Translations under genes and position numbers: made by a program
DNA from: Endozoicomonas acroporae
GTDB lineage: Bacteria > Pseudomonadota > Gammaproteobacteria > Pseudomonadales > Endozoicomonadaceae
NCBI RefSeq assembly: GCF_002864045.1
Contig: NZ_PJPV01000147.1
Span: 1 to 48,380 of the forward strand
Direction: 5' to 3'
DNA: 48,380 nucleotides
Shown here: positions 26,737-34,111 of the stretch, piece by piece
Numbering within the stretch: position 1 is the stretch's first letter
Layout: every line of letters starts with the position of its first letter
The notes under the pieces: generated by a model
The model's database searches: none
The model's input: only the letters and a program-made list of their open reading frames with translations
What the model was told of the DNA's origin: nothing

Positions 26737-26810
26737 GGCGAGTTAGCAAAGCGGTTATGCAGTGGACTGCAACTCCATTTAGACCGGTTCGACTCCGGTA
26801 CTCGCCTCCA
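26737..26810 (+). tRNA. tRNA-Cys (anticodon GCA), copy 1
   Basis: A 74-base cloverleaf with acceptor GGCGAGT/ACTCGCC, anticodon loop ACTGCAA, T-loop GTTCGACTC and encoded CCA. Corresponds to cysT of the conserved glyW-cysT-leuZ operon. Confidence 0.98.
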
Positions 26811-26870
26811 GAATAAAATTACAGGCTGAGTCTGTTTTTTTATACTTTTACTCTGTACTATTCAAGTACT

Positions 26871-26957
26871 GCCCGAGTGGTGAAATTGGTAGACACAAGG
26901 GACTTAAAATCCCTCGATCGCAAGATCGTGCCGGTTCGAGTCCGGCCTCGGGCACCA
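26871..26957 (+). tRNA. tRNA-Leu (anticodon TAA)
   Basis: An 87-base class II tRNA with acceptor GCCCGAG/CTCGGGC, anticodon loop ACTTAAAAT, a long variable arm (TCGATCGCAAGATCG), T-loop GTTCGAGTC and encoded CCA. Corresponds to leuZ. Confidence 0.98.
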
Positions 26958-26980
26958 AACATCTTTCTTCTTTTCAGAAG

Positions 26981-27054
26981 GGCGAGTTAGCAAAGCGGTT
27001 ATGCAGTGGACTGCAACTCCATTTAGACCGGTTCGACTCCGGTACTCGCCTCCA
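26981..27054 (+). tRNA. tRNA-Cys (anticodon GCA), copy 2
   Basis: Identical over all 74 bases to copy 1 at 26737-26810, while the flanking bases differ. It extends the usual Gly-Cys-Leu operon and directly borders the accessory segment, ending 15 bases before the LIM/DA1 gene. Confidence 0.98.
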
Positions 27055-27069
27055 TTTCTTTTCCTTCCT

Positions 27070-28086
27070 TTAAAAAAAGAAAGAACTCCAGCGGCCGGGG
27101 AATTTCTGTTTATCCCTGATAAATTCCAGTAGTGTGCTCAGCGGCATATGCTTCAATGATTCTCTGGCCTCCCGAAATCCATCGCCATAAATTGGGTCGG
27201 CACTCAGCTCTATCTGCTTTTTTCGAAATTCAGCATCTTTGGTGTTAAGGTTTGTTAACCAGATATACTCCATTAAAACGCACATTCCTTCCTCTACCTT
27301 CAGCGGCAGATTTTCATAATAATTGTAAAAAAACCAGGCATGGGTGAGCTCATGAATCATTACGGTTCGGAAATGTTCTTCCGGCAGATTGATCTGGATT
27401 AAAATGCAGTCAAAATTTCTGGCTAATATCTGTCCTTTCCGGTGAGTTGTCGTGGTTCGGGTAACTCCCAGAATGGGGTGATTATCATGAAAGTCATGAT
27501 GGCTGGCGTCATTTAGTTCATCACGGCCACAGAGTTTCACAGGTGTTTGTGTCGAGTTAAGACTAAGTCCAACCGATGCCAGGGCTGAGCGCATTTCAAT
27601 AGCAATGCGGTCCGCGCGCTCCTGGGTAGAAACGCCATTGAGACTGCATTTGTTGCAGATAACAACCCCGTCGGGATACTGCATACCGCCATTGGTGAGA
27701 TTTTCACAAACAAGCCGACTGCAGCTGGAACACTCCGGATGCCCATCATGGTTATTGCAAAAAGCATTGCCCCAAAAGTCCACAAAGTAGTTTCTGGTGA
27801 GAGGGTTCCGACAGACAGAGCAGAGTGGGGCGGTCTGCTTTTGTGCGCAAATCGGGTGCCAGGCCATTTTATCAAGTTCCACATAGTTTCCCTTGACGGG
27901 CTTTCTGCAACTCGGACACCTCAGGCAGTCAGGATGAAAGGCCCGGTTCCTGAATACGACAAAAGCCTTTCCTGCGAATGGCTTCCTGCAGCCACTGCAC
28001 CTGAAACACCCCGGGTGCCAGCGCATACCCATTGCCTTAACGCATTGGCCTTTGAGTGGTTTTTTACAGCCCTGGCAATAGTTCAT
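27070..28086 (-). CDS. LIM-domain protein with DA1-like zinc metallopeptidase domain
   Basis: A 338-aa protein combining N-terminal LIM-type zinc fingers with a C-terminal DA1-like peptidase. Residues 4-125 hold repeated Cys/His pairs: CQGC, WHPGCFRCSGC, FHPDCLRCPSC, WHPIC, CSVC, and a last pair CNKC near 144. The peptidase has MIHELTHAWF (zinc motif H245-E246-x-x-H249), followed by NLPLKVEEGMCVLMEYIWL. The same spacing occurs in plant DA1, which has HEMMHAWLRLNGYPNLRPEVEEG. Plant DA1 is a ubiquitin-activated peptidase; the bacterial role is unknown. There is no signal peptide, so secretion would need a dedicated system. AGGGAAGGTC before the ATG at 28086 fixes the start over an earlier in-frame one. 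Confidence 0.88.
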   Translation of the reverse strand: MNYCQGCKKPLKGQCVKAMGMRWHPGCFRCSGCRKPFAGKAFVVFRNRAFHPDCLRCPSCRKPVKGNYVELDKMAWHPICAQKQTAPLCSVCRNPLTRNYFVDFWGNAFCNNHDGHPECSSCSRLVCENLTNGGMQYPDGVVICNKCSLNGVSTQERADRIAIEMRSALASVGLSLNSTQTPVKLCGRDELNDASHHDFHDNHPILGVTRTTTTHRKGQILARNFDCILIQINLPEEHFRTVMIHELTHAWFFYNYYENLPLKVEEGMCVLMEYIWLTNLNTKDAEFRKKQIELSADPIYGDGFREARESLKHMPLSTLLEFIRDKQKFPGRWSSFFF

Positions 28087-28198
28087 GACCTTCCCTGATG
28101 TATGAGTAATCAGTCCCCAGACCATTTACGGAAGAATTCCTCCTTTATCACTGGTAAAAACAATTCTTCATGGTGATATGGTCTTCTTTTCAGCGTAA

Positions 28199-29311
28199 TC
28201 AGATATGATGATCGGCAGCCATCTTTTTCAGTCTACTTGCTTCTGCATGGTAATACTGGCTTGTGGTATTGATTGAATCATGACCTGCAAATATAGCAAG
28301 GTCTTCGATATCCATTTTTCGAGCCAGGTGTGTCAGCGCCGTATGGCGCAGGGTGTGAAATGGCAGCCCCTGTAATCTGTGCCTGATATCCGGTGAGGCC
28401 TTGCTCTGGCAATTTTCCATAAAGGATCGCCACCAGAATCGAAGCCCCCGGGCTGAAAGCGGGGTGATCAGCCCCCCGGTTTTGCGTGTTTTTGGTGCCA
28501 GGGGAAAAGGGTCTCCGTACAGGCCTGAGAATCCATTCATGCGCCTGTATTCAATGATTTGCTGTTGAAGCACTTTATTCAGGGGAACCTGCCTTCTTTT
28601 TCTGCCCTTACCCAAAACACTGAGATAAAAACCGTTGTCATTATCGGGGTGTATATCTGAACAGGTATGCCCGGTCAGCTCAGATTCCCGTAAAGCCAGC
28701 CCATAACTTAAAGAGAGGATAAGGCGGGTTCGGGCTGATTCCATCCGTTCTCTTTCGGTGCCTATTGGCAGGCTTGCCAGGCACTCTTTAATAAATTGCC
28801 ACTCATTATCATAAAAATATCGGATGATGGTGTTGCCCCGGGCCACCTTTTCACCCGACCGAATAAGTGATGCGGCTGGATTGCCAGCGGTATAACGATT
28901 TTTCTCCAGAAAAGAGAAAAAAGAGGACAGCACATCAATAACCTGATCGGTGCTTTTTCCCGGCTTGATGGGTGACCTGAACATAATCCTCTCCGGCTGA
29001 CCGGGAAGGATACCAGGCATTAGCCAGCGCGGTGGTAAGTTCTGGATAAAGCTGACATAGGCTTGCAGGTGTTTAAGGCGCACATCTTTATACCCAATTC
29101 GCAATTCAAAGTATAAAAACGCTGTCAGTCTGGTTATTTCTCGCTCATAACGGCGCAGGGTCTCTTCTGAGCGGGCCCCGGACTTGTTCAGGAAAAGCAC
29201 CATTGCTTCACCATCATTGCCTGCTCCCATCATGTTGTCATTTGCACCATGATGAGCGGGCAGGGCGGGGAGGGCATTCAAAAAAACAGAAGGGTGAATC
29301 GGCTGGCTCAC
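28199..29311 (-). CDS. Tyrosine recombinase / site-specific integrase
   Basis: A 370-aa phage-integrase-family recombinase. The N-terminal SAM-like core-binding domain is about residues 35-145 (GARSEETLRRYEREITRLTA). The catalytic set is complete: R208 in LALRESEL, K235 in GKGRKRRQVPL, H319 and R322 in FHTLRHTALTHLA, H344 in FAGHDS, and the nucleophile Y353 (or Y354) in TSQYYH. It overlaps the upstream KfrA-like gene by four bases (ATGA), so the two are co-translated. This pairing is unusual for XerC/D-like enzymes. The role could be element integration, plasmid resolution or inversion; no attachment sites could be seen. Confidence 0.9.
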   Translation of the reverse strand: MSQPIHPSVFLNALPALPAHHGANDNMMGAGNDGEAMVLFLNKSGARSEETLRRYEREITRLTAFLYFELRIGYKDVRLKHLQAYVSFIQNLPPRWLMPGILPGQPERIMFRSPIKPGKSTDQVIDVLSSFFSFLEKNRYTAGNPAASLIRSGEKVARGNTIIRYFYDNEWQFIKECLASLPIGTERERMESARTRLILSLSYGLALRESELTGHTCSDIHPDNDNGFYLSVLGKGRKRRQVPLNKVLQQQIIEYRRMNGFSGLYGDPFPLAPKTRKTGGLITPLSARGLRFWWRSFMENCQSKASPDIRHRLQGLPFHTLRHTALTHLARKMDIEDLAIFAGHDSINTTSQYYHAEASRLKKMAADHHI

Positions 29312-30387
29312 TGCGCTACCTCAGGAGTATCGGTTTTTTGAGACAGTGCTTTTTCAAAAGCCTCGGCAATACCACGGGCTCTTTCAAGTTCAAGTCGAAG
29401 AGTGCTGATTTCATCAAGTCGCTCTTCTGTTTCCAGCAGCCGACTCTCCAGCTTTTCTTTATCTGAAATTGCGGTCCTGTATTGCTCTTGCATCATATTG
29501 GATTCCCTGGCTCCCACCAGAAGGTTGCGCACTGCGCCTAATAGATTGCCCTGATCACTGTCCAGCAGCACCATTAGCTGATTAGCAAGCTGAACCGTGG
29601 CTTCTGTCTTGCTTTTCTCTGAAGACAGGCTGTTTCTTTCTTCGCAGACCTGAATATATGCCTTCGACTTGCTGTCCAATCGGCTTTGCAGCTCCAGATT
29701 GTGTTTTTTTAACTCCTGCTGTTCCTGGAGCTGGTTGCTTATCTTCTTTTCCAATCCCTGCTTTAACCTTCTCTCATCATCGACCACGCCAATCCAGTGA
29801 TTCAGTTGCTCCTGGCTCCGTTGATCCATCTGTTTCTCCAGGTTACTGACGGCCTGAAGATGAAGGGCTTTTTGCTCAGCAGCCGCAGATTGCAGTTGTT
29901 CAGTTTGTCTCTGTTCTGATTTCAGCAGTGATTCCAGTTCTTTCAGGTCCTGATTTCTCTGCTGCAAACTGAGTCTGGTAGCATCGAGCTCTGCACCGAT
30001 CTGCTGAACCTGAACCTGAAGTTCAGAGTTGCTGCGGGACAGTTGACTATTCTTTTCCAGCAGTTGATTCAGGCTTTCCTTTAGCTCATCGATCTCCTGG
30101 TTAGCGGCCTCTGTAAAATCCCGCTGCTCTTCGGATAACTGATGCTTCCATTGGGCAATTCCTCTTTTCAGGCCTCTGACCAGATCCTCCGGCAATTCAA
30201 GCTCTTCGGCTTCGCCCAGAGCGCCTAAATATCGCCATTCATTGTAATAAGGCAGCACAGTCTGCTTCCCCATTTTTCCGATGCGGGCGACTTTGTCGGC
30301 GTTAATTCTCTCACCTTTTTCTTTCAAATCATCAAGGATGCTGAAAATGTGCTGCCTTCTGACTTTGTCCTGCTCTGAGTTCTTCAT
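29308..30387 (-). CDS. KfrA-like DNA-binding protein with long coiled coil
   Basis: A 359-aa protein with an N-terminal KfrA-type helix-turn-helix domain (about 8-60: RQHIFSILDDLKEKGERINA, DKVARIGKMGKQTVLPYYNE, WR). A long, Gln/Glu/Leu-rich coiled coil runs from about residue 85 to 350. KfrA of plasmid RK2 binds its own promoter and supports partition. Here the gene is chromosomal and coupled to a recombinase gene. A double palindrome 31-60 bases upstream of the start is a plausible autoregulatory operator. It could organise DNA for recombination, but that is inference. Confidence 0.85.
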   Translation of the reverse strand: MKNSEQDKVRRQHIFSILDDLKEKGERINADKVARIGKMGKQTVLPYYNEWRYLGALGEAEELELPEDLVRGLKRGIAQWKHQLSEEQRDFTEAANQEIDELKESLNQLLEKNSQLSRSNSELQVQVQQIGAELDATRLSLQQRNQDLKELESLLKSEQRQTEQLQSAAAEQKALHLQAVSNLEKQMDQRSQEQLNHWIGVVDDERRLKQGLEKKISNQLQEQQELKKHNLELQSRLDSKSKAYIQVCEERNSLSSEKSKTEATVQLANQLMVLLDSDQGNLLGAVRNLLVGARESNMMQEQYRTAISDKEKLESRLLETEERLDEISTLRLELERARGIAEAFEKALSQKTDTPEVAQ

Positions 30388-30418
30388 ATTCGCTGTAGTA
30401 TCCCAAAATATAGAACCA

Positions 30419-30448
30419 ATAATACCGGTATTGTAATACCAGTATTAT
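30419..30448. promoter_or_regulatory. Double palindrome upstream of the KfrA-recombinase operon
   Basis: AATACCGGTATT (perfect 12-base palindrome, 30421-30432) and AATACCAGTATT (30435-30446) are separated by GT, and the whole 30 bases are themselves nearly self-complementary. The block lies 32 bases upstream of the KfrA-like start, where a promoter is expected. KfrA proteins are known to bind such repeats at their own promoters, so this is the likely operator. Confidence 0.65.
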
Positions 30449-30469
30449 CAGTCTCACAATATAAAACTT

Positions 30470-30499
30470 TACTGCCGGTAACTGAACTTACCGGCAGTA
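30470..30499. repeat. Perfect 12-bp inverted repeat upstream of the KfrA operator
   Basis: TACTGCCGGTAA and its exact complement flank CTGAAC. It is 21 bases beyond the double palindrome, and both contain the core CCGGTA. A weak T-rich tail follows on the + strand, but there is no + strand gene before it. A second operator or a recombination site are the main alternatives to a terminator. Confidence 0.6.
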
Positions 30500-30780
30500 A
30501 TTTGTATTTGATAGCGAATATGGGTAGCAATAGACAGAGGGCAGAGCCTGTTGACGTTTTATTGGGTAATTCGACGTGTCGTTGCGTCCCTAAGACGAGA
30601 CCGGGTTGCTTTAGGAATAAGTGAGGAAGATCCGGATTTCTCGACAGCCCTAAAATGCCGAAGAAAAATGAGCGGTGGAAATAGTGAGGATAAGAATAGA
30701 GGAGAGAAGGGTTAGGGCCCTAAAGAGTAACTTCTACAATACTCCCACAACCGTGTAGAGCCCTGGTGATACTGGCTTGT
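30500..30780. other. Non-coding region between the KfrA operator and the MarR-like gene
   Basis: No credible ORF. One perfect palindrome, TTAGGGCCCTAA (30712-30723). The purine-rich stretch 30640-30710 has no recognisable signal. No copy of the tRNA-Cys 3' end that would mark an integration boundary was found here. Confidence 0.5.
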
Positions 30781-31110
30781 TCATTTCAGATATCGAGCTT
30801 TCTGCTTGATTTTTTCCACCAGTTTTTTGCCTTTGGCCGTCAGCGTCAACTTGAAATAGCGACCATCATCTTCGTGCTGAACCTTTTTGATCAGCCCCAG
30901 GCCAGGCCTGTCGTGCCGTCCTTCACCCAGACGTTTCACGCTGACCGCGATATCACTTGGGGTGCCACAGGTGAGCTTTTCAGCATTGACAAGATCTGTA
31001 ATGGTTTCCCCGGGGTTTTCTGCAACCACGAGGAGAATTTGCCATTGGATAACCGTCAGTGGTTGTTCCTGCATCAACTGGGTTAATTTGATAAGACCTT
31101 TTAAAGTCAT
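30781..31110 (-). CDS. Small MarR-type winged-helix regulator
   Basis: A 109-aa DNA-binding protein: TVIQWQILLVVAENPGETIT, DLVNAEKLTCGTPSDIAVSV, KRLGEGR and the wing GLIKKVQHEDDGRYFKLTLT, AKGKKLVEKI. The winged-helix core fits MarR, but the usual N- and C-terminal dimerisation helices are short. AAGGTAACTGCCA precedes the ATG. It stands alone, with more than 280 bases free on either side, so its target is probably its own promoter or a distant gene. A palindrome TAGGCTTAAGCCTA lies 73 bases upstream (31183-31196). Confidence 0.75.
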   Translation of the reverse strand: MTLKGLIKLTQLMQEQPLTVIQWQILLVVAENPGETITDLVNAEKLTCGTPSDIAVSVKRLGEGRHDRPGLGLIKKVQHEDDGRYFKLTLTAKGKKLVEKIKQKARYLK

Positions 31111-31297
31111 TGGCAGTTACCTTTCTCTAGTTAGTTATGAGGTTTGTTGTGGACTAGTAGCGTCGTTTACTTTCCATGCTATTAGGCTTAAGCCTAGTCT
31201 GTACAACTGTTACGGCGACTGCTATACCAGAGTAAATGTTAGACAGTTTTCTACTGTTATAGCAAGTTTCCGTTCACAGTCGTTAAACATTTCGGCA

Positions 31298-31411
31298 ATG
31301 AGTAACAAAACTGTTACGTTAGGAAACAAACGCTCAGAGGGCGATCCTTTCAGTCATGGAGCATCCGGATCGTCATTCAACCCGCCAATTATTACGACTG
31401 AAGGCGGATAG
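31298..31411 (+). CDS. Possible small protein (37 aa)
   Basis: ORF MSNKTVTLGNKRSEGDPFSH followed by GASGSSFNPPIITTEGG. It is polar, Gly/Ser-rich and lacks a membrane segment. No good ribosome site is visible. It is followed after six bases by another short ORF. The composition resembles a processed peptide precursor only loosely; no modification enzymes are nearby. Chance ORF is the main alternative. Confidence 0.2.
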   Translation: MSNKTVTLGNKRSEGDPFSHGASGSSFNPPIITTEGG

Positions 31412-31417
31412 AGCACG

Positions 31418-31552
31418 ATGACGTCTAATGAGCAGTGTCTCCTTAATATTGGTAAAGTGTTAGACAACGATTTTTGGAAAAAATTCTCTAAAAAAATACA
31501 TTACGTATATTTTGTCGTGAATAAAGCCCATGACAGGTGTTATTTTTTCTGA
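31418..31552 (+). CDS. Possible small basic protein (44 aa)
   Basis: ORF MTSNEQCLLNIGKVLDNDFW followed by KKFSKKIHYVYFVVNKAHDR and CYFF. GGCGGA lies nine bases before the ATG. It is basic with an aromatic, hydrophobic C-terminal half. It begins six bases after the preceding short ORF. I do not recognise it, and a chance ORF in AT-rich DNA cannot be excluded. Confidence 0.22.
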   Translation: MTSNEQCLLNIGKVLDNDFWKKFSKKIHYVYFVVNKAHDRCYFF

Positions 31553-31683
31553 GAGACAGTGTTTGTGTCGATGATATTAATATTCGCATAATATATATTA
31601 TGTTAAATTAGTAATATTGGTTACACCCTCTCGATGGCAACACCCAGACAACTCTGAAACTGCCCTAAGGTTATGATAAAACG

Positions 31684-32502
31684 ATGAAAATAGTCAGTTT
31701 TAATGTAAATGGTGTGAGGGCGCGCTTGCATCAACTCTCCCGGGTAATTGATGACCATAGTCCTGATCTGATAGGCCTTCAGGAGATTAAAGTATCTGAT
31801 CAAGACTTCCCGGTGAAAGCCATTGAGGATCTGGGCTACAGCGTCTTGTATCATGGCCAGAAAACCCATTACGGCGTTGCATTACTCAGTAAGACGCCTG
31901 CAGTGAGTGTTCAAAAAGGATTCCCTACGGACCTGCCTGACGCCCAGCGTCGCGTTATTATTGGCGACTATGAGTTGAACGGGCAAATGTTGAGAGTCAT
32001 TAATGGCTATTTCCCCCAGGGAGAAAATCGCAGCCACGAGACCAAATTTGCCGATAAAACCAGGTTTTACAATGATTTACAGGCTTATCTGCAAAACTCC
32101 TGTTCCCCCTCCTCCAATATTTTAGTGATTGGTGACTTTAATATCTCTCATACAGACCTGGACATTGGCATTGGTCCCGCTAATGCCAGACGATGGCTAA
32201 GAACCGGCAAATGCAGCTTTTTGCCAGAAGAACGGGAATGGTTTGACCGACTTCTTGAGTGGGGGCTAACTGATTGTTTCAGGGAGCTATATCCTGATGA
32301 AGACAATCTCTTCAGCTGGTTTGATTACCGTAGCCGTGGGTTTGACAGTGAGCCAAAGCGTGGCTTGAGAATAGATTCTATTCTTGCAACCAACTCTTTA
32401 ATGCAGATATGCCAATCCATTTTTATGGATTATAAAATCAGAGCCATGGAAAAGCCCTCTGATCATGCACCCGTCATCGCTGAATTTTCTGAGTTAATAT
32501 AA
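31684..32502 (+). CDS. xthA: Exodeoxyribonuclease III / AP endonuclease
   Basis: Cleaves DNA at abasic sites and removes blocked 3' ends in base excision repair; also a 3'-5' exonuclease. The 272-aa protein matches the 268-aa E. coli enzyme. It has MKIVSFNVNGVRARL (Asn7), IGLQEIKVSD (metal-binding Glu34), INGYFPQGENRSHETKF (active-site Tyr), VIGDFNISHTDLDIG (Asp/Asn pair), LRIDSILAT and the terminal SDHAPVIAEF (catalytic Asp-His). It stands alone with no clear ribosome site. Confidence 0.95.
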   Translation: MKIVSFNVNGVRARLHQLSRVIDDHSPDLIGLQEIKVSDQDFPVKAIEDLGYSVLYHGQKTHYGVALLSKTPAVSVQKGFPTDLPDAQRRVIIGDYELNGQMLRVINGYFPQGENRSHETKFADKTRFYNDLQAYLQNSCSPSSNILVIGDFNISHTDLDIGIGPANARRWLRTGKCSFLPEEREWFDRLLEWGLTDCFRELYPDEDNLFSWFDYRSRGFDSEPKRGLRIDSILATNSLMQICQSIFMDYKIRAMEKPSDHAPVIAEFSELI

Positions 32503-32546
32503 ATTATTTTTTATAAGATATTGAGAATCTTTATTCTGTTTGCCAT

Positions 32547-32563
32547 GTGATAATCATTCGTAT
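32547..32563. promoter_or_regulatory. Fur-like box upstream of the His-rich protein
   Basis: GTGATAATCATTCGTAT contains TGATAATCATT, a complete left half of the 7-1-7 Fur consensus (TGATAAT-N-ATTATCA) and part of the right half. It lies about 65-80 bases upstream of the start at 32627. Matching by eye is imperfect on the right side. Confidence 0.45.
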
Positions 32564-32626
32564 TTGCATCTTGGCAAAGCCTGACTATTCTAACCCCATT
32601 CAATAACAAATGATTGGGATATAAAT

Positions 32627-33835
32627 ATGAACGCTTTGCAAAAAGGCAGAATGCTTTTTATCATTCTCTTTGTTTCTCTTCCCGGGTATTGTCTGGCAGG
32701 ACTGGATGACGGTGTAAAAAAGCATGAAATATCATTAAATTACCTGGGTAAGGGGACATTTAAAGGTCATATTTGTGTGCAATGCTCTGACCAAAATAAT
32801 GCTTGTGAATCTGTCCTGGAATTTGAACAGGATGGTGATTTTCCATACCTGCCCTCTTTAGCAGAAATGAAGTTTCAGGGGCACTTTCAAAGAGATTTAA
32901 GTGACTTATCAGAGCTTGGTTCCATCACCGTACAAAAAGACAGCAGGGAAACCAAAATTCCGTTAGGTATTGATTATGATGAACTGTCGCTTGGTGATAA
33001 AGACAATCCGACCACCAGGACTGTGATTGCGCATCTACACCCGTCCTTAATCCATCATGCCAAAAAAGAATTAGACAACATTACCGAGGCAGCGGACTAC
33101 CTGACGGGTACAACCAGGAACTCCCAAACCCTGCACTTATTTAAGCCGGAACCACACAACCTTTCATTTAAAGATTCAGAGAAGCTGGCAAGCTCTGTCC
33201 ATGGCGATTTTATGGTGTTGGATATTGGTGAAAGTTACTCGATGGTCCTTATATTCAACCAGGAAAATATTCCGGAATGTATCTACGTACTTGATCGCTG
33301 GAAACTGTACAGAGATCCAATATTCAAAACCATCATCGGCTATGGTGATCTGGTTGGCCTGGTGTTGCACGGCATGGACTTTATCAAATACAGCGGCTCA
33401 TTGCTGGGCATAACAAGCCATGGTCATCATCATTCACACTTTGCCTTTATGAAAAATCTTGCCGGCTCTGTTGGCATTGGACCCACGGCGTATCATACCT
33501 TGACCAGTCTGATAAGTTCCGGTTTCCATATTGCCGAGATAATTGACCATAGCCATGGTGTCAGTGAATTTATCAGTGGTGGTCAGAAGCACTACCATGA
33601 TCACCATCATGGTGCATGGGAAAACCTCTTTGGTCACATGCATTTAGCGCATACGGTTGTGGAAATGATTGCCGAGCCTTCTCTTGCCCATGGGCTTCAA
33701 ACGGTTTTAACCTTTGCCAGCTTTGGCTATCACCATGTGCCACATCATTATTATGAACACCCAATGTCGGATGTTCTTCGTCCGGTATTATACTCCCTGG
33801 GGCAATCTACTCCTGATGCTAAAACTGTGAACTAA
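32627..33835 (+). CDS. Exported His-rich protein of unknown function
   Basis: A 402-aa protein with a signal peptide (MNALQKGRMLFIILFVSLPG, cleavage likely after YCLA). The N-terminal half looks beta-rich with a Cys group CVQCSDQNNAC. The C-terminal half is rich in histidine clusters: SHGHHHSHFAF, KHYHDHHHGAWENLFGHMHL and FGYHHVPHHYYEHP, interspersed with hydrophobic helices. Such clusters suggest binding of Zn, Ni, Cu or Fe, and the Fur-like box upstream suggests metal-dependent expression. I do not recognise a family. A weak hairpin (33857-33884) follows the stop. Confidence 0.7.
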   Translation: MNALQKGRMLFIILFVSLPGYCLAGLDDGVKKHEISLNYLGKGTFKGHICVQCSDQNNACESVLEFEQDGDFPYLPSLAEMKFQGHFQRDLSDLSELGSITVQKDSRETKIPLGIDYDELSLGDKDNPTTRTVIAHLHPSLIHHAKKELDNITEAADYLTGTTRNSQTLHLFKPEPHNLSFKDSEKLASSVHGDFMVLDIGESYSMVLIFNQENIPECIYVLDRWKLYRDPIFKTIIGYGDLVGLVLHGMDFIKYSGSLLGITSHGHHHSHFAFMKNLAGSVGIGPTAYHTLTSLISSGFHIAEIIDHSHGVSEFISGGQKHYHDHHHGAWENLFGHMHLAHTVVEMIAEPSLAHGLQTVLTFASFGYHHVPHHYYEHPMSDVLRPVLYSLGQSTPDAKTVN

Positions 33836-33856
33836 CGCATTCCATTCACTCAGAAC

Positions 33857-33884
33857 TCTGATCACTTCAGAAATGGTGGTCAGA
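33857..33884 (+). terminator. Possible terminator of the His-rich gene
   Basis: TCTGATCAC pairs with GTGGTCAGA (one G-T pair) across a ten-base loop, 22 bases after the stop, followed by TTCTCCCCTTTCCTTT. The tail is pyrimidine-rich rather than a pure T-run. Confidence 0.4.
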
Positions 33885-34111
33885 TTCTCCCCTTTCCTTT
33901 CATCACCCGGTTGAACTATAAGAAACTGGTCGCATTTCTTATGGGATATTGCGAGAATTCCGGATCTTATGGATACTAATACGCGTCCGGCGTTGTACTT
34001 TTTATAAATGATCCTTATCAGTGCTTCGGTAACTCGCCGGATAGACGATGAAATACGTCAGGGCAATGACTGCCAGCTCAGAATAAAAATATGATACTGG
34101 GGTAAACAAGA

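Larger units (their letters stand above)
31111..31683. other. Mostly non-coding 570-base region upstream of xthA
   Basis: Holds the palindrome TAGGCTTAAGCCTA (31183-31196), a possible MarR-family operator. ACAGTTTTCTACTGT is near 31235-31255, and two copies of AACTGTTACG lie about 108 bases apart. Two short ORFs (31298-31411 and 31418-31552) are listed separately. The last 150 bases are very AT-rich and probably contain the xthA promoter. Confidence 0.5.

Noticed and set aside
30388..30780. Attachment site (copy of the tRNA-Cys 3' end) closing an integrated element
   Set aside because: No copy of the T-arm/acceptor sequence could be found downstream of the recombinase operon within the window.
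30887..31411. 174-aa + strand ORF
   Set aside because: Most of it is antisense to the MarR-like gene and its composition is not protein-like; only the last 37 codons are kept, as a weak separate candidate.
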